NCBI RefSeq assembly: GCF_008326425.1
Contig: NZ_AP018929.1
Span: 2,370,875-2,434,874 of the forward strand
Direction: 5' to 3'
Length of the DNA stretch: 64,000 bases
Source of the DNA: Sulfuracidifex tepidarius
Lineage (GTDB): Archaea; Thermoproteota; Thermoprotei_A; Sulfolobales; Sulfolobaceae
Under the pieces are notes generated by a model, which did no database searches, was not told where the DNA came from, and saw only the letters and a list, made by a program, of their open reading frames with translations. The stretch's first letter is position 1, and every line of letters starts with the position of its first letter. Shown in pieces: positions 46,132-55,360 of this stretch. The position numbers and the translations under genes are program-made.

Positions 46132-47091
46132 ATGAAAGAAATGGATAAAAGAAATCATCTCTCAGTAAATAGTGACAAAATAACCATAATAGATTCAGAT
46201 ACAGCAAGTGACGATACGACCGCAATTACACTAGCATCTAGTCTAGGCGATCTAAAAGCCATTACAGTAGTCGCAGGAAATGTAGATTTCAAGAACGAAA
46301 TAAAGAATGCTTTGTTCACCAAGGAATACTTGGACCTTGACTCTCCAGTTTTCGTTGGTAGTGAAAGACCAATATTGAACCAGTGGAGAACTGTAGAGGA
46401 AGTTCATGGAAAAAACGGCATGGGAAGGCTAACAGACATTAATCCTAAATCCTTACCAGAACCTGCTTTTGCGCCTGACGCTATAATCTCTTTAGCTCAG
46501 CAATACAAAGGAAAACTGGAAATATTGGCAGTATCTCCCTTAACTAATCTAGCTTTAGCCTACCTAAAGGAACCTAGTCTTCCTAGTTTAGTGAGGAAAG
46601 TATGGATTATGGGAGGAGCGTTCACTAGAGGGAACACAACCCAGCTGGCGGAATTCAACTTTTGGACAGACCCGGAAGCCGCCCAAATAGTTCTCAATGC
46701 AGGGTTCGACATAACTATAGTCCCCTGGGAGGTAGCTGAAGAAAGTGCAATGGTCTATGATGAGGAATGGAACAAGATAGAGTCACTTAAAACAAAAAAG
46801 GCTAAGCTGTTCATAGAAGCCAACGCTGTAATGAGGGAGTTCTCCAAGTTGAAAGAGAACTTGAAAGGAAGCGTCCACCCTGATTCCCTCACTGTAGCTA
46901 TTGCTCACGACCAAACTATAGCTACAGAAAGAAAGAAATTTTACGTTAGTGTCGAGACATGCGGAAGTTCCAGAGGGGGGATGTTAATAGACTGGTACGG
47001 TTTGACAGGAAAGGAACCAAACGCAGAAATAGTAACGAGGGCTAACCGAGAGAAGTTCATGGAATTGCTTATTTCTGTACTTTCAACTTAG
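46132..47091 (+). CDS. Inosine-uridine-type nucleoside hydrolase
   Basis: A 319-residue hydrolase that splits nucleosides into base and ribose. The calcium-binding cluster reads [12 protein letters not shown] at about 20-31 in place of the common DTDPGx[24 protein letters not shown] and the C-terminal [15 protein letters not shown] are further family signs. Cytosolic; nucleoside preference not determined. It overlaps the convergent Fur-type gene by 23 bp. Confidence 0.88.
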   Translation: MKEMDKRNHLSVNSDKITIIDSDTASDDTTAITLASSLGDLKAITVVAGNVDFKNEIKNALFTKEYLDLDSPVFVGSERPILNQWRTVEEVHGKNGMGRLTDINPKSLPEPAFAPDAIISLAQQYKGKLEILAVSPLTNLALAYLKEPSLPSLVRKVWIMGGAFTRGNTTQLAEFNFWTDPEAAQIVLNAGFDITIVPWEVAEESAMVYDEEWNKIESLKTKKAKLFIEANAVMREFSKLKENLKGSVHPDSLTVAIAHDQTIATERKKFYVSVETCGSSRGGMLIDWYGLTGKEPNAEIVTRANREKFMELLISVLST

Positions 47092-47476
47092 AACAGTCGG
47101 CATAGACCACTATGTTTAGACTCTTTACATCTATTCCTCTCTCTTGTATATCTCTAACCATTGACCCCACATTTACTTCCATGTCTATTATTTCATTCAT
47201 ATCAATACAGAAAACATTAACGTGAGGCTCTACCTTGGCCTCATACCATTTCATCCCATTCGCTTCAAATGAGTTCACCAACCCAGCGTCCTTTAGCGTC
47301 TCTAGAGTATTATAGACTGTCGAAAGGCTTATGCTCGGCTCTGTCTTCTTGAGCTCCTCATATATCTGTTCTCCGTTGTAATGACCGTTTCTTAAAATGA
47401 TCTTCATTATCGCCAGCCTTTGCGGTGTAACCTTTAGTCCCTTTCTTCTTAATTCATTAGCAATATCTTCACTCAT
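47069..47476 (-). CDS. Fur-family transcriptional regulator
   Basis: A 135-residue winged-helix repressor. The DNA-binding half has [20 protein letters not shown] and [20 protein letters not shown]. The second half carries the His-containing metal region [16 protein letters not shown]. The paired CxxC structural zinc sites of many Fur proteins are absent, as in some PerR or archaeal members. Metal specificity (Fe, Mn or Zn) cannot be told. A 19-bp palindrome like a Fur box lies 14 bp before its start, suggesting autoregulation. Confidence 0.85.
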   Translation of the reverse strand: MSEDIANELRRKGLKVTPQRLAIMKIILRNGHYNGEQIYEELKKTEPSISLSTVYNTLETLKDAGLVNSFEANGMKWYEAKVEPHVNVFCIDMNEIIDMEVNVGSMVRDIQERGIDVKSLNIVVYADCSKLKVQK

Positions 47477-47489
47477 ATCAGTACTGTTA

Positions 47490-47508
47490 TTAAGTAATAA
47501 TTATTTAA
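47490..47508. promoter_or_regulatory. Candidate Fur box (9-1-9 palindrome)
   Basis: TTAAGTAATAATTATTTAA matches its own reverse complement at 8 of 9 arm positions around one central A. It begins 14 bp upstream of the Fur-family ATG and overlaps the expected TATA position. The 9-1-9 shape is that of bacterial Fur boxes. AT-rich surroundings weaken the case. Confidence 0.45.
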
Positions 47509-47702
47509 AATTAATGCCGTTTAAGTAGAATAGAATTAATCCATTATTTAATTTTCAGATAAAGATTATTTAATGATATATTAAAATTCTCTTATGGTTA
47601 TATTTCTGTATTAATGTTATTAATATGATTATTAACGACAATATTATGAGAACACCTTTTGTTTTATGTATGCTTATATATCATAGTGAATATACTCTCT
47701 TC

Positions 47703-48002
47703 ATGGGTAAAGTTCTGGTTGATATATCCGTGGAACCCATAGGAACTTCATCAACTAGCATTTCTAGATACGTCAGGATCGCCTTTGAAGTACTGAAAGA
47801 AAAGGGACTTAAATTCTATCCTGCGCCTTCAATGACTACAATAGAACTAGACGACCTAAGCTCACTGGGATCTATAATAAAAGAAATCAATGATAGATTA
47901 GAAAAAGAGGGCGTAAAAAGAGTAGTCACTATCATAAAAGTAGACGATAGGAGAGACAAAGAGAACTCAATAGACCACAAACTAGATGTTATAAAGCTCT
48001 AA
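47703..48002 (+). CDS. MTH1187/YkoF-type thiamine-binding-like protein
   Basis: A 99-residue protein of the MTH1187/YqgV family: [22 protein letters not shown], then [16 protein letters not shown] in strand 3. Members bind thiamine or its precursor as small oligomers. The frame is open upstream to 47625, but ATG 47703 matches the family start and has GCTTATATAT about 29 bp before it. Its 3' end overlaps the four-CBS gene by 4 bp. Confidence 0.82.
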   Translation: MGKVLVDISVEPIGTSSTSISRYVRIAFEVLKEKGLKFYPAPSMTTIELDDLSSLGSIIKEINDRLEKEGVKRVVTIIKVDDRRDKENSIDHKLDVIKL

Positions 48003-48808
48003 AAAGACGTAGTATACATCTTAATCTCGAAGAGGTACTCTCTAACGCTATCGCTTGTTAGGGCTCTGACTACATCTGAAGTCGTTATCAATCCGATCGG
48101 TCTTCCAGAATCGTTTATGACAGGGACACTCTTGATTTTTCTGTTTGCCATAAGCTTGGCTGCAGAAGAGAGGTCCTCCTCCTCATAAACAACGAAAGGA
48201 TCAGGATTCATAATATCCTCTACCTTTACATCACTTTTCGCCTTCAAGAACGGAGAAATGAAAAGCATATCCGTAGTCGTAACTATCCCCTCCAGCTTTC
48301 CATCATCATTAGTTAAGGGTATTCTACCCAATCCTTTTTCCACCATGAGTCTAAAGGAATCATAAACAGAGTCCTTAACGTTCAAACATATAGGATCCTT
48401 TATCATGAAATCTTTAACTTTGTGCAAACCTTTTATTTTGCTTGCATAAAATCCGGAAAGATCACTCTTAATTATCATCCCTATGACTTTCCCTTCTTGA
48501 GAAGTTATTACCAGCATAGGAACTTTTTTGGATTCGAAGATGTGTGCAGCCTCTAAATAATCCACTCCCTCGTTCACTGCAATGAAGTCTTTCTCCATGA
48601 ACTCAGAGACTTTAATGGAAGAAAAAGATCTTTTTTCTCCATGATAATATATAAACTTCAAGATGTCTTTCTGAGTAACTGTCCCGAGCGGAATTCCCCT
48701 CTCGTCTGCGACCACTGCCTTAGGAACGTAATCCATCACCATGATCTTAAGTGTTTGCAATAGAGAATCATGAGGTCTAACCGTGATAGGTTCCCTGATA
48801 AGTCCCAT
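47999..48808 (-). CDS. Four-CBS-domain protein
   Basis: A 269-residue protein made of two Bateman modules. CBS repeats end with typical strand-helix patterns: [11 protein letters not shown] (about 44-54), [11 protein letters not shown] (about 110-120), [11 protein letters not shown] and [12 protein letters not shown]. No other domain is fused. It presumably senses adenine nucleotides and regulates an unknown partner. ATG 48808 is preferred to 48817 because CTTAAAAAC near 48838 then sits at the leaderless distance. Confidence 0.83.
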   Translation of the reverse strand: MGLIREPITVRPHDSLLQTLKIMVMDYVPKAVVADERGIPLGTVTQKDILKFIYYHGEKRSFSSIKVSEFMEKDFIAVNEGVDYLEAAHIFESKKVPMLVITSQEGKVIGMIIKSDLSGFYASKIKGLHKVKDFMIKDPICLNVKDSVYDSFRLMVEKGLGRIPLTNDDGKLEGIVTTTDMLFISPFLKAKSDVKVEDIMNPDPFVVYEEEDLSSAAKLMANRKIKSVPVINDSGRPIGLITTSDVVRALTSDSVREYLFEIKMYTTSF

Positions 48809-49022
48809 GTAAAACATATTTACTTCCCAATGTTTTTAAGTTATTGTGTGTAGGTTTCTGGAAAGCAATATTAGGCCAAGGTAAAAATGAACGCAATATA
48901 CGAGAAATTTTTCAGAAAGTAACGGAATAGTTGTTAAGAGAATTTAAAGATGCAATATAAAAATTGGATAAAAGCACCTTTTTAATCAAAGACTAAAAAG
49001 CTATAAAGACATATACTACAGT

Positions 49023-49487
49023 ATGGAAGAGTTTACCAAGATTTCTATTGATTTAGCCTTATCATCTAAGATAAAGAACTACGATAAACTAATTTCCGAA
49101 GGAGAGTCTAAGATGAAATCCTGCGTGTTTTATGATAACGACTCATGTATTAAATTTAAGCCTAATAGCAAAATTCTTGCGATTTGGAAAAACGACACAA
49201 AAATATCTCCCCATGCAATGTTCTGTTATTTGTGTCCTTTTTATGCGTTCAGAGATGATGGAGACAGGGTATCACTGACAATGTACGACCTTTACCTTTT
49301 CTACATGGAACTTAGAGCTAGGATAGAAAAGGAGACCATAAAGCTGGAAGAAAGACTCAATGATGTAACATTTTCTTCATCTGTTTTTATAAGGAAAAGA
49401 TATAATGAGCTTTTAGATATATTAAATGATGCTCAAGATAAAATAGATATAATAAAAACGATTCTAAGTATAACAAAGGGTATGTAG
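49023..49487 (+). CDS. Hypothetical protein with cysteine cluster
   Basis: A 154-residue soluble protein. Cysteines lie at about 34 and 41 (KSCVFYDNDSCIKF) and in a CxxC pair, FCYLCPFYAF, at about 67-71. Together they could bind zinc or an iron-sulfur cluster. The last third is helical. A short leader with a TATA-like CATATACTA precedes the ATG. No family recognised. Confidence 0.55.
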   Translation: MEEFTKISIDLALSSKIKNYDKLISEGESKMKSCVFYDNDSCIKFKPNSKILAIWKNDTKISPHAMFCYLCPFYAFRDDGDRVSLTMYDLYLFYMELRARIEKETIKLEERLNDVTFSSSVFIRKRYNELLDILNDAQDKIDIIKTILSITKGM

Positions 49488-49830
49488 TTTCGATCCTTTA
49501 AGAAAGCGTCGTAAAGGGAGATTTCGGACATGGGCTTTAGTTGCCTTTTTTAGAGGTCAAAAAACACCTTTCTTTATTAAATACTAAAATCTATCACGTT
49601 TGTCTTACTTTTCATTCAAGATGTAGAAGCTAGTCAGTAAATGAACATTGTATAAATGAAAAGAGAAATGAGAGACGTTGGTTGTAAGTTAAACTGTAGG
49701 ATCATCATGCTTATATGGAGGAACTTTTTATTTCTTCTTATCTTAAGGAGAGAGATTATTAAAATTGTAAAAATTTATCTTAGGGTAACACTTAAAAATA
49801 GTTAAAAGTTATCCGAACATATATCTATTA
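49488..49830. other. Intergenic region, no gene seen
   Basis: About 340 bp with stops in all frames. T-rich stretches after 49487 may end the upstream transcript. AAAATAGTTAAAAG near 49793-49806 is a TATA-like element for the transporter gene. No repeat or RNA gene recognised. Confidence 0.6.
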
Positions 49831-50628
49831 ATGAAACCGATTGTCAGCTTCGTGATAGCATTCGTTGCTACAACTATAGCTTGGATCTTCACGTTCTCGC
49901 CTTTGACTTTCCTCGAATTCTCTCACTCTCTAGCAGATGTTTTATCGGTGGTAATATCGGCCTGGATCGTGAGGAACTTAAATGCTAAGAATAAGGGATT
50001 TACCTACGGGCTTCATAGAAGAGAGATCCTCTCTGTTATTATCAATGTAAGCGTTATGATCATAACCTCGCTTTTAGCTGTGATATTTGCATTCCAAGAA
50101 CTAATACTTAAGACATATGAGGCAAGTGAATTACCTCTAATTTTAGCTTCCATTGTATCTGCAGCCTTTATGACCGTGGCTAACGGCAAATACGGAATTA
50201 AGGAGCATGCTTTAGTAGATTCCATTGATTACATAACGGGTGCGGTTACGGGAACAGCGGTAGCTATAACTGGAATTTATATACTTAACCCATTAGCATC
50301 TCTTTTGCTCGTTGTGATCAATATTTACCTTGCTTTCCCACTCTTGAAGCAGTCTTATTACGTCCTCATGGAGAAATCTCCCGTGGATGTCTCTAGAATC
50401 CAGGGGGATTTAAAAGAAGTTGAACCTAGTGTACACCACGTCCATGTATGGTCTATATGTGAACATGTGAGAGTTGCAACGCTCCATGTAGTAGCAAGTC
50501 CGAATGAAAGGCTAGAGGAAGTAGAGAAAAGAAGGATAGTACTGGAGAAATTACTTAAGGAAAAATACGAAATAAATCACGTTACAATTCAATTCGAAGC
50601 TAACGGAACTGACTTGGCCACCAACTAA
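49831..50628 (+). CDS. Cation diffusion facilitator, second copy
   Basis: A 265-residue metal transporter with six predicted helices in residues 1-185. Metal-site motifs are FSHSLADVLSV (HxxxD) and EHALVDSIDYI. The C-terminal cytosolic domain (about 190-265) contains HHVHVWSICEHVRVATLH, a His-rich stretch typical of Zn/Co/Cd CDF exporters. It is distinct from the copy at 34703, which lacks the His-rich tail. It overlaps nurA by 29 bp at the 3' end. Confidence 0.85.
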   Translation: MKPIVSFVIAFVATTIAWIFTFSPLTFLEFSHSLADVLSVVISAWIVRNLNAKNKGFTYGLHRREILSVIINVSVMIITSLLAVIFAFQELILKTYEASELPLILASIVSAAFMTVANGKYGIKEHALVDSIDYITGAVTGTAVAITGIYILNPLASLLLVVINIYLAFPLLKQSYYVLMEKSPVDVSRIQGDLKEVEPSVHHVHVWSICEHVRVATLHVVASPNERLEEVEKRRIVLEKLLKEKYEINHVTIQFEANGTDLATN

Positions 50629-51601
50629 CTCCGAGGTTGTTATACCTTCCTATCATGGAAAGAATTCTAGCCCTATCGTCTTTTGAGACTTTGACATCTG
50701 AGTGTGCCTTAATCAGAGGATAAGGGTACCCCTTTATGGAATCAGAGTGAAGTTTGTTCATTATGTGTTCAATCTCGTCACAAGTTATCCTTCCGAATAC
50801 ATCTACTCTCAAAATCATAGAACCGTTAGAAAGCCTGACGTAGAACGTGGAGTACTCCCCTCCTAGTTTCTTAAGCTCTGGTACCTCTTCAATCGAACCT
50901 ACGTCTATGAAATGTATTTTTGGTTTGGTATACCCAGTCCCTCTAGTAAATAGTTCGAGCAGTGTCATGTCGGAATAGAAAGAATTAAACACGTCGGTAG
51001 ACCTGCTCTTTTTAGATATCCAAACGGTTCTTCCCCTTTCCTTTATTGCAGATATTAGGAGCTTATTTTCAAGAATTAGAGAGTTCTTAATTTCAGTTTC
51101 CGTTTTCATCTCTAAGGATAGTATTTCCCTAGATTTATCGGTCTCCTTCAATTGATCCAGGAGGTAAAGATACCTCTCGTCTATCTTTTTCCCAATCTTT
51201 TTCTTTATGCTTCCATCCATCAAAATTAAAGGAGAGGGATTGTGCAAAGCTAATTTCAATTCCATAAGTTCCATCGCATAACCAGTCATGTCCCTAGCGT
51301 CATTTCCAGGCTTAAACACGCCTACTCTTGCCATCTTATCTTTGGGTTCTGTCTTCTCACCGTCATGATAAACTGCCTCTGCGTTTACGACAAAGACAAC
51401 TCCAGTTCTCACTTCTTTAGAGAACATACCACCATCTATTGCCAGAACGCCCTTGGGGTCTTCTGGCTTAGGGACGTAAGGAACCCATATATCGTTGACT
51501 TTATCCTGAGTTTCCTTACTTATCTCCTGAGAGAAAGCAAAGAGATCCTTTTTTATTTTCAGGTAGTTGTCAACTAAGTTATTGTAAACCTCCTTAATCA
51601 T
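50600..51601 (-). CDS. nurA: NurA nuclease
   Basis: A 333-residue nuclease that with HerA resects double-strand break ends. The catalytic-site aspartate lies in LAIDGGMFSKEV at about 53-64. ILMDGSIKKK at about 125-134 and the C-terminal YPLIKAHSDVKVSKDDR complete the RNase H-like fold. It is the last gene of the herA-mre11-rad50-nurA operon, overlapping rad50 by 8 bp, the standard archaeal arrangement. Confidence 0.93.
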   Translation of the reverse strand: MIKEVYNNLVDNYLKIKKDLFAFSQEISKETQDKVNDIWVPYVPKPEDPKGVLAIDGGMFSKEVRTGVVFVVNAEAVYHDGEKTEPKDKMARVGVFKPGNDARDMTGYAMELMELKLALHNPSPLILMDGSIKKKIGKKIDERYLYLLDQLKETDKSREILSLEMKTETEIKNSLILENKLLISAIKERGRTVWISKKSRSTDVFNSFYSDMTLLELFTRGTGYTKPKIHFIDVGSIEEVPELKKLGGEYSTFYVRLSNGSMILRVDVFGRITCDEIEHIMNKLHSDSIKGYPYPLIKAHSDVKVSKDDRARILSMIGRYNNLGVSWWPSQFR

Positions 51602-54233
51602 TTCCGTCCCCCGTATTTTCTATGTTCACCTTGCTTATGCCGTTCTCCTTCTTTACTCTAAAGACAACGTCTGCAGCGTCTAAGACTTCTTCGTCATGAG
51701 TTATCACCAAAATCTGCGGTACTACCTCATTCACAGCCTTTATTACCTCTATCAGCTTCTTCCTTCTCTCCTCGTCCAAGTGAACAGTAGGTTCGTCCAG
51801 TATCATGAACCCGGGGTTCGTAATTATTTTAGTTAGTGCTAAACGAATAGCTAGCGCTAAAGAGATCTTTTCTCCACCGCTTAAATTCTCTATGCAGAGT
51901 TGATCCCCCTTAGTGTTATAGACTATTGTTTCAAATTCAGTTCTTAGTCTGGTCTTACCAGTCGTTTTCCTCGATATTTCAACGTTCCTAAATGATAGGT
52001 CGAACCTACCTAAGATATCGTTCACGTTACTCATCAAAAGAGTTGTAACGCTCGAAATGAGAAATCCTTTCAAACCGTTATCTCCAAGGTCATCCCTGAG
52101 CTTGGTCAACTTTTGATGGGCTTTCTCCAATTTAGGTATGTCCTTCAACTTGGCTTTCCCCTCTTCTATTTCCCTTCTCCTGTTCTCTATCTCTTTCCTC
52201 ATTTCGGTTATCCTACCCTCAATTTCAGATTTCCTGCTTATCACTTCCTGAAGTTTCTTCACACCTCTATCCACTAAGTCTTTGACTCTCATGTATTCTC
52301 CCTCGTCATACGACAAGTTACCTAGTTCCTGAGATATGGCCTCCAGCTCTTTCTTTTTCTCCTCAACGCTTTCTTTATTGTGTAGAAATCTAGCCTCTGT
52401 TTTCTCTAGCTCTCTAAGTTCCCTTTCCACTTGATCATGTTCCTGTATCTTAGCCTTTATATAATCTATTGATTGTCCCATCATCTTGGATTCAACGTCG
52501 TTAAGCTTCTCCTCTAGATCTGCTATGTGTCGCTTGAGAGCGTTTTCTTGAGCTATCAGATCCTCTAACTCTCCCTCAGTCACATCCTTGACCGAGAGGT
52601 ATGACTCATACAAAGACTCCAGATCTTCGTTATTCAAAATCTCCTCATCTGCCTTGACCTCGTCTTTCAGTCTTTCATAGTCCCTTGCTTTCTCTTGCAA
52701 GTCAGATATCTCTTTTTCCAGTCTAGCCTTCCTATCCAGATAAGACCTCACTTTACCTGCTATCTGGCTCAAGTTGGAAATCTCGTCGTTAAGTTTCCTG
52801 ATCTCCAAGTTGAGCTTCTTCCTTTCCTGATTAAGAGATAGTTTGGACCCCTGTAGCTCAGAAAGCTTAGCTTTCTTCTCCTCTTCTATGTTCTTCTTGT
52901 GTTCCTCGTCAAGAGGGTTACCACATATTGGACATTTATCCTCATGAATCTCTTCCAATCTGCTGAGAGTGTCTTGAATGTCCTTTACTGTAGCGTCGAT
53001 TTCCCCTATCTTCTTTTCTATCTCGCCTAGTTCCTCTTGCTTTGTAGACAGGGTTTCCTTCAAGGACGCTATTTTCTCGTCTATGTTGACCTCTTGTGAT
53101 GAAAGTTCATCTTCTAATTTCTTCAGCTGATTGATGTCCTGATCCAGCCTAACTTTAAACGGGGTTATTTCGTCTAACTTTCTCTTATTTTCCTTCAATC
53201 TGCTACTGATCTCTAGATAACGCTTATAATACGGCTCTAGCTCTCTCTTCTTTTTCAATTTACCTTCCATGTTCTCCCTGTTCTTCGTGACTATTTTCAG
53301 CTGTCTATACTGTTTTTCTACAGTATCCTTGTTAGCTTGGTACGCTTTTATGTCGCTCTCTATTTCTTTGTACTTTTTTAGGGCTTCTAACTTGGAACGT
53401 AAGGAATCTATCCTCTCGATTTCTTTCCCGTCCCTCTCAAGCTCTAGTTCCAACCTCCTAATTTCTTCCTCCTTTGCGGTCTTCTTCTCGCGTATTCTGA
53501 GATAGGCTTCTCTTCTCTTGGTCTGCTCATCGAGTTCTGTCTTTAAGTCATTGACCTCATTAGATATTGTCTGTAGCTCATTGTCAACCTTTTGCAATTC
53601 CCCTTCTTTCTGTTTAAGCTCTGATTCCCTCGCCAACAAGTACTCCTCGTCTTTTTGGATTTGAGTCTCCATTTCTTTAAGATTCTGAAGCTTATTTTCC
53701 AATTCCTTTTGAACGGACCTAATGTAACCTGAAGAGTCGATGAGTTTATCAAGCTTGTCTATCTTCATTATCTCCGACAAAATATCGGCCAACTCTTTCT
53801 CATCCAGTACGTCAAGGATCTTCCCTTCCTTCACTATGAAGGTAGAGTAAGCGACATCTGAAGTAATGCCTAGAATTCTCTCCATCTCCTTGTTGACCGC
53901 TGAGGCTCCCCTAGCTAATGGGTTCCCCTCCACGAAGAGGACATCATCTCTAGCCTTTCCCTGCCTTGAGAGGTACCTCGTGACTTGATATTCCTTCCCA
54001 TTTTGAGAGAAACTCATAACAATGGAGGCTTCCTGAGCCCCTCTCCTTACCATGTTTGAGGCGTTTCCTCTATCCCCTTCTCTAAACAAGGAGAACAGGA
54101 TTCCTTGTATAATTGAAGTCTTCCCAGCGCCGTTCTGCCCTATTATGACGTTTACTGCGACGTTACTATCGAATTTGACCTCGGTGTTAGCGTGGCTTAA
54201 GAAATCTTTTATCTTAAGCTCTTCAATTTTCAT
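51594..54233 (-). CDS. rad50: DNA repair ATPase Rad50
   Basis: An 879-residue SMC-like ATPase that bridges DNA ends with Mre11. Walker A IGQNGAGKTSII lies at about 31-42. Two long coiled-coil arms meet at the zinc hook CPICGNP (about 433-439). The signature LSGGEKISLALAI is near 783-795 and Walker B FMILDEPTVHLD near 807-818. ATG 54233 follows a GGTGAT ribosome site; the frame also opens at a GTG three codons upstream. Overlaps mre11 by 11 bp. Confidence 0.95.
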   Translation of the reverse strand: MKIEELKIKDFLSHANTEVKFDSNVAVNVIIGQNGAGKTSIIQGILFSLFREGDRGNASNMVRRGAQEASIVMSFSQNGKEYQVTRYLSRQGKARDDVLFVEGNPLARGASAVNKEMERILGITSDVAYSTFIVKEGKILDVLDEKELADILSEIMKIDKLDKLIDSSGYIRSVQKELENKLQNLKEMETQIQKDEEYLLARESELKQKEGELQKVDNELQTISNEVNDLKTELDEQTKRREAYLRIREKKTAKEEEIRRLELELERDGKEIERIDSLRSKLEALKKYKEIESDIKAYQANKDTVEKQYRQLKIVTKNRENMEGKLKKKRELEPYYKRYLEISSRLKENKRKLDEITPFKVRLDQDINQLKKLEDELSSQEVNIDEKIASLKETLSTKQEELGEIEKKIGEIDATVKDIQDTLSRLEEIHEDKCPICGNPLDEEHKKNIEEEKKAKLSELQGSKLSLNQERKKLNLEIRKLNDEISNLSQIAGKVRSYLDRKARLEKEISDLQEKARDYERLKDEVKADEEILNNEDLESLYESYLSVKDVTEGELEDLIAQENALKRHIADLEEKLNDVESKMMGQSIDYIKAKIQEHDQVERELRELEKTEARFLHNKESVEEKKKELEAISQELGNLSYDEGEYMRVKDLVDRGVKKLQEVISRKSEIEGRITEMRKEIENRRREIEEGKAKLKDIPKLEKAHQKLTKLRDDLGDNGLKGFLISSVTTLLMSNVNDILGRFDLSFRNVEISRKTTGKTRLRTEFETIVYNTKGDQLCIENLSGGEKISLALAIRLALTKIITNPGFMILDEPTVHLDEERRKKLIEVIKAVNEVVPQILVITHDEEVLDAADVVFRVKKENGISKVNIENTGDGND

Positions 54234-55359
54234 TCCTATCACCCATAGAGATTTTCTGGAGGGATTCCTTCACGCTCGCCTCGTTATCCGTATTTTTGAT
54301 CATCTCTAAAATTATATCTATTTCTTGTTTAGAATAACCTTTCCCTTCAAAGAACTTCCTTATTAACTCGTCTACCGTGCTATTAGATGGCATTGTAGGA
54401 CCTTTGGATTGATCTTGCTCTGTGTTGTACTTGGTAATCCTATAATGAAGGACTACCTCCTGTAGTTTAGTCATGTATTCCAAGGCATATTTAGATGGGT
54501 TCCCGTTAATTTCAATGTGAATTATAGGCTTCTTTTTATACTTTACAGGAATCTCTTGCACGAGATTGTCTATCTCCTGTTTATAACTAGCGGAATTTAT
54601 GCTGACAATCTCTTGTGGCCTTATGTCAATATTGATTCTTTGAACCGTGGTTTCGCCTGAGGAGAGGTCCACCAGGAAAGCTCCCTTTCCGTTTTTCTTG
54701 TAGCCTTCGATTTCTTCTTCCCTTATAATGTCTGGAGATCCAGCTACACCTAACTGTCCGTTGCTGAACTTCTGAAGCATTCTGGTATGGAAGTGACCAA
54801 GAGCGTAGTAGTCGAAACCTAAAGGTATGTCTCCTTGAGAAATCTGCCAGGAGTAAGCGAAAGGAAGGACTTCCCTTATTCCTTGATGCATCATTATAAC
54901 ATTCTTGAAGCCAGGGGTAGGTTTAGTCTCTCTGAGCTGATCCTTTAATTGTTCGGATAGTAAGCTAGGTTTATGTTTCACCCCAAATATCCTTACTTTA
55001 GTTCCTCCGTCCTCCAGATCTATGGACGCATCGTTAAGAAGTCTCAAGCCAGCTATCTCTAGGATCTTCTGAGGGTACTTCTCTCCGGCCCTCTTTGGAG
55101 TGTCGTGGTCTCCCGGTATGCTCAGGAACTCTATCCCTGCTTGTCTAAGTCTCATGATCTCTTTCATGGCATGATATAAAGCATTGTTTGGTGGATTGGG
55201 GACGTCGAAAAGATCTCCAGTATGGATTACCGCTTTCACATGATCCTTAATTGCTTCGTCAATTAAGGAGGAAAACGTATCGTAAATGTCTGTTTCTCTT
55301 TCGTCAAGGCCGTACTGCCTCTTACCTAGATGCGTATCGGATATGTGAAGGAGGAGCAT
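54223..55359 (-). CDS. mre11: DNA repair nuclease Mre11
   Basis: A 378-residue Mn-dependent exo/endonuclease. The phosphoesterase motifs appear in order: ISDTHLGKRQYG, HTGDLFDVP, PGDHDTP, MMHQG and YALGHFHTRM. The C-terminal helices contact Rad50. The ATG at 55359 follows a GGTGA site and leaves one base between it and the herA stop; an in-frame GTG at 55368 and TTG at 55371 are less likely. Second gene of the resection operon. Confidence 0.95.
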   Translation of the reverse strand: MLLLHISDTHLGKRQYGLDERETDIYDTFSSLIDEAIKDHVKAVIHTGDLFDVPNPPNNALYHAMKEIMRLRQAGIEFLSIPGDHDTPKRAGEKYPQKILEIAGLRLLNDASIDLEDGGTKVRIFGVKHKPSLLSEQLKDQLRETKPTPGFKNVIMMHQGIREVLPFAYSWQISQGDIPLGFDYYALGHFHTRMLQKFSNGQLGVAGSPDIIREEEIEGYKKNGKGAFLVDLSSGETTVQRINIDIRPQEIVSINSASYKQEIDNLVQEIPVKYKKKPIIHIEINGNPSKYALEYMTKLQEVVLHYRITKYNTEQDQSKGPTMPSNSTVDELIRKFFEGKGYSKQEIDIILEMIKNTDNEASVKESLQKISMGDRNEN

Positions 55360-55360
55360 C

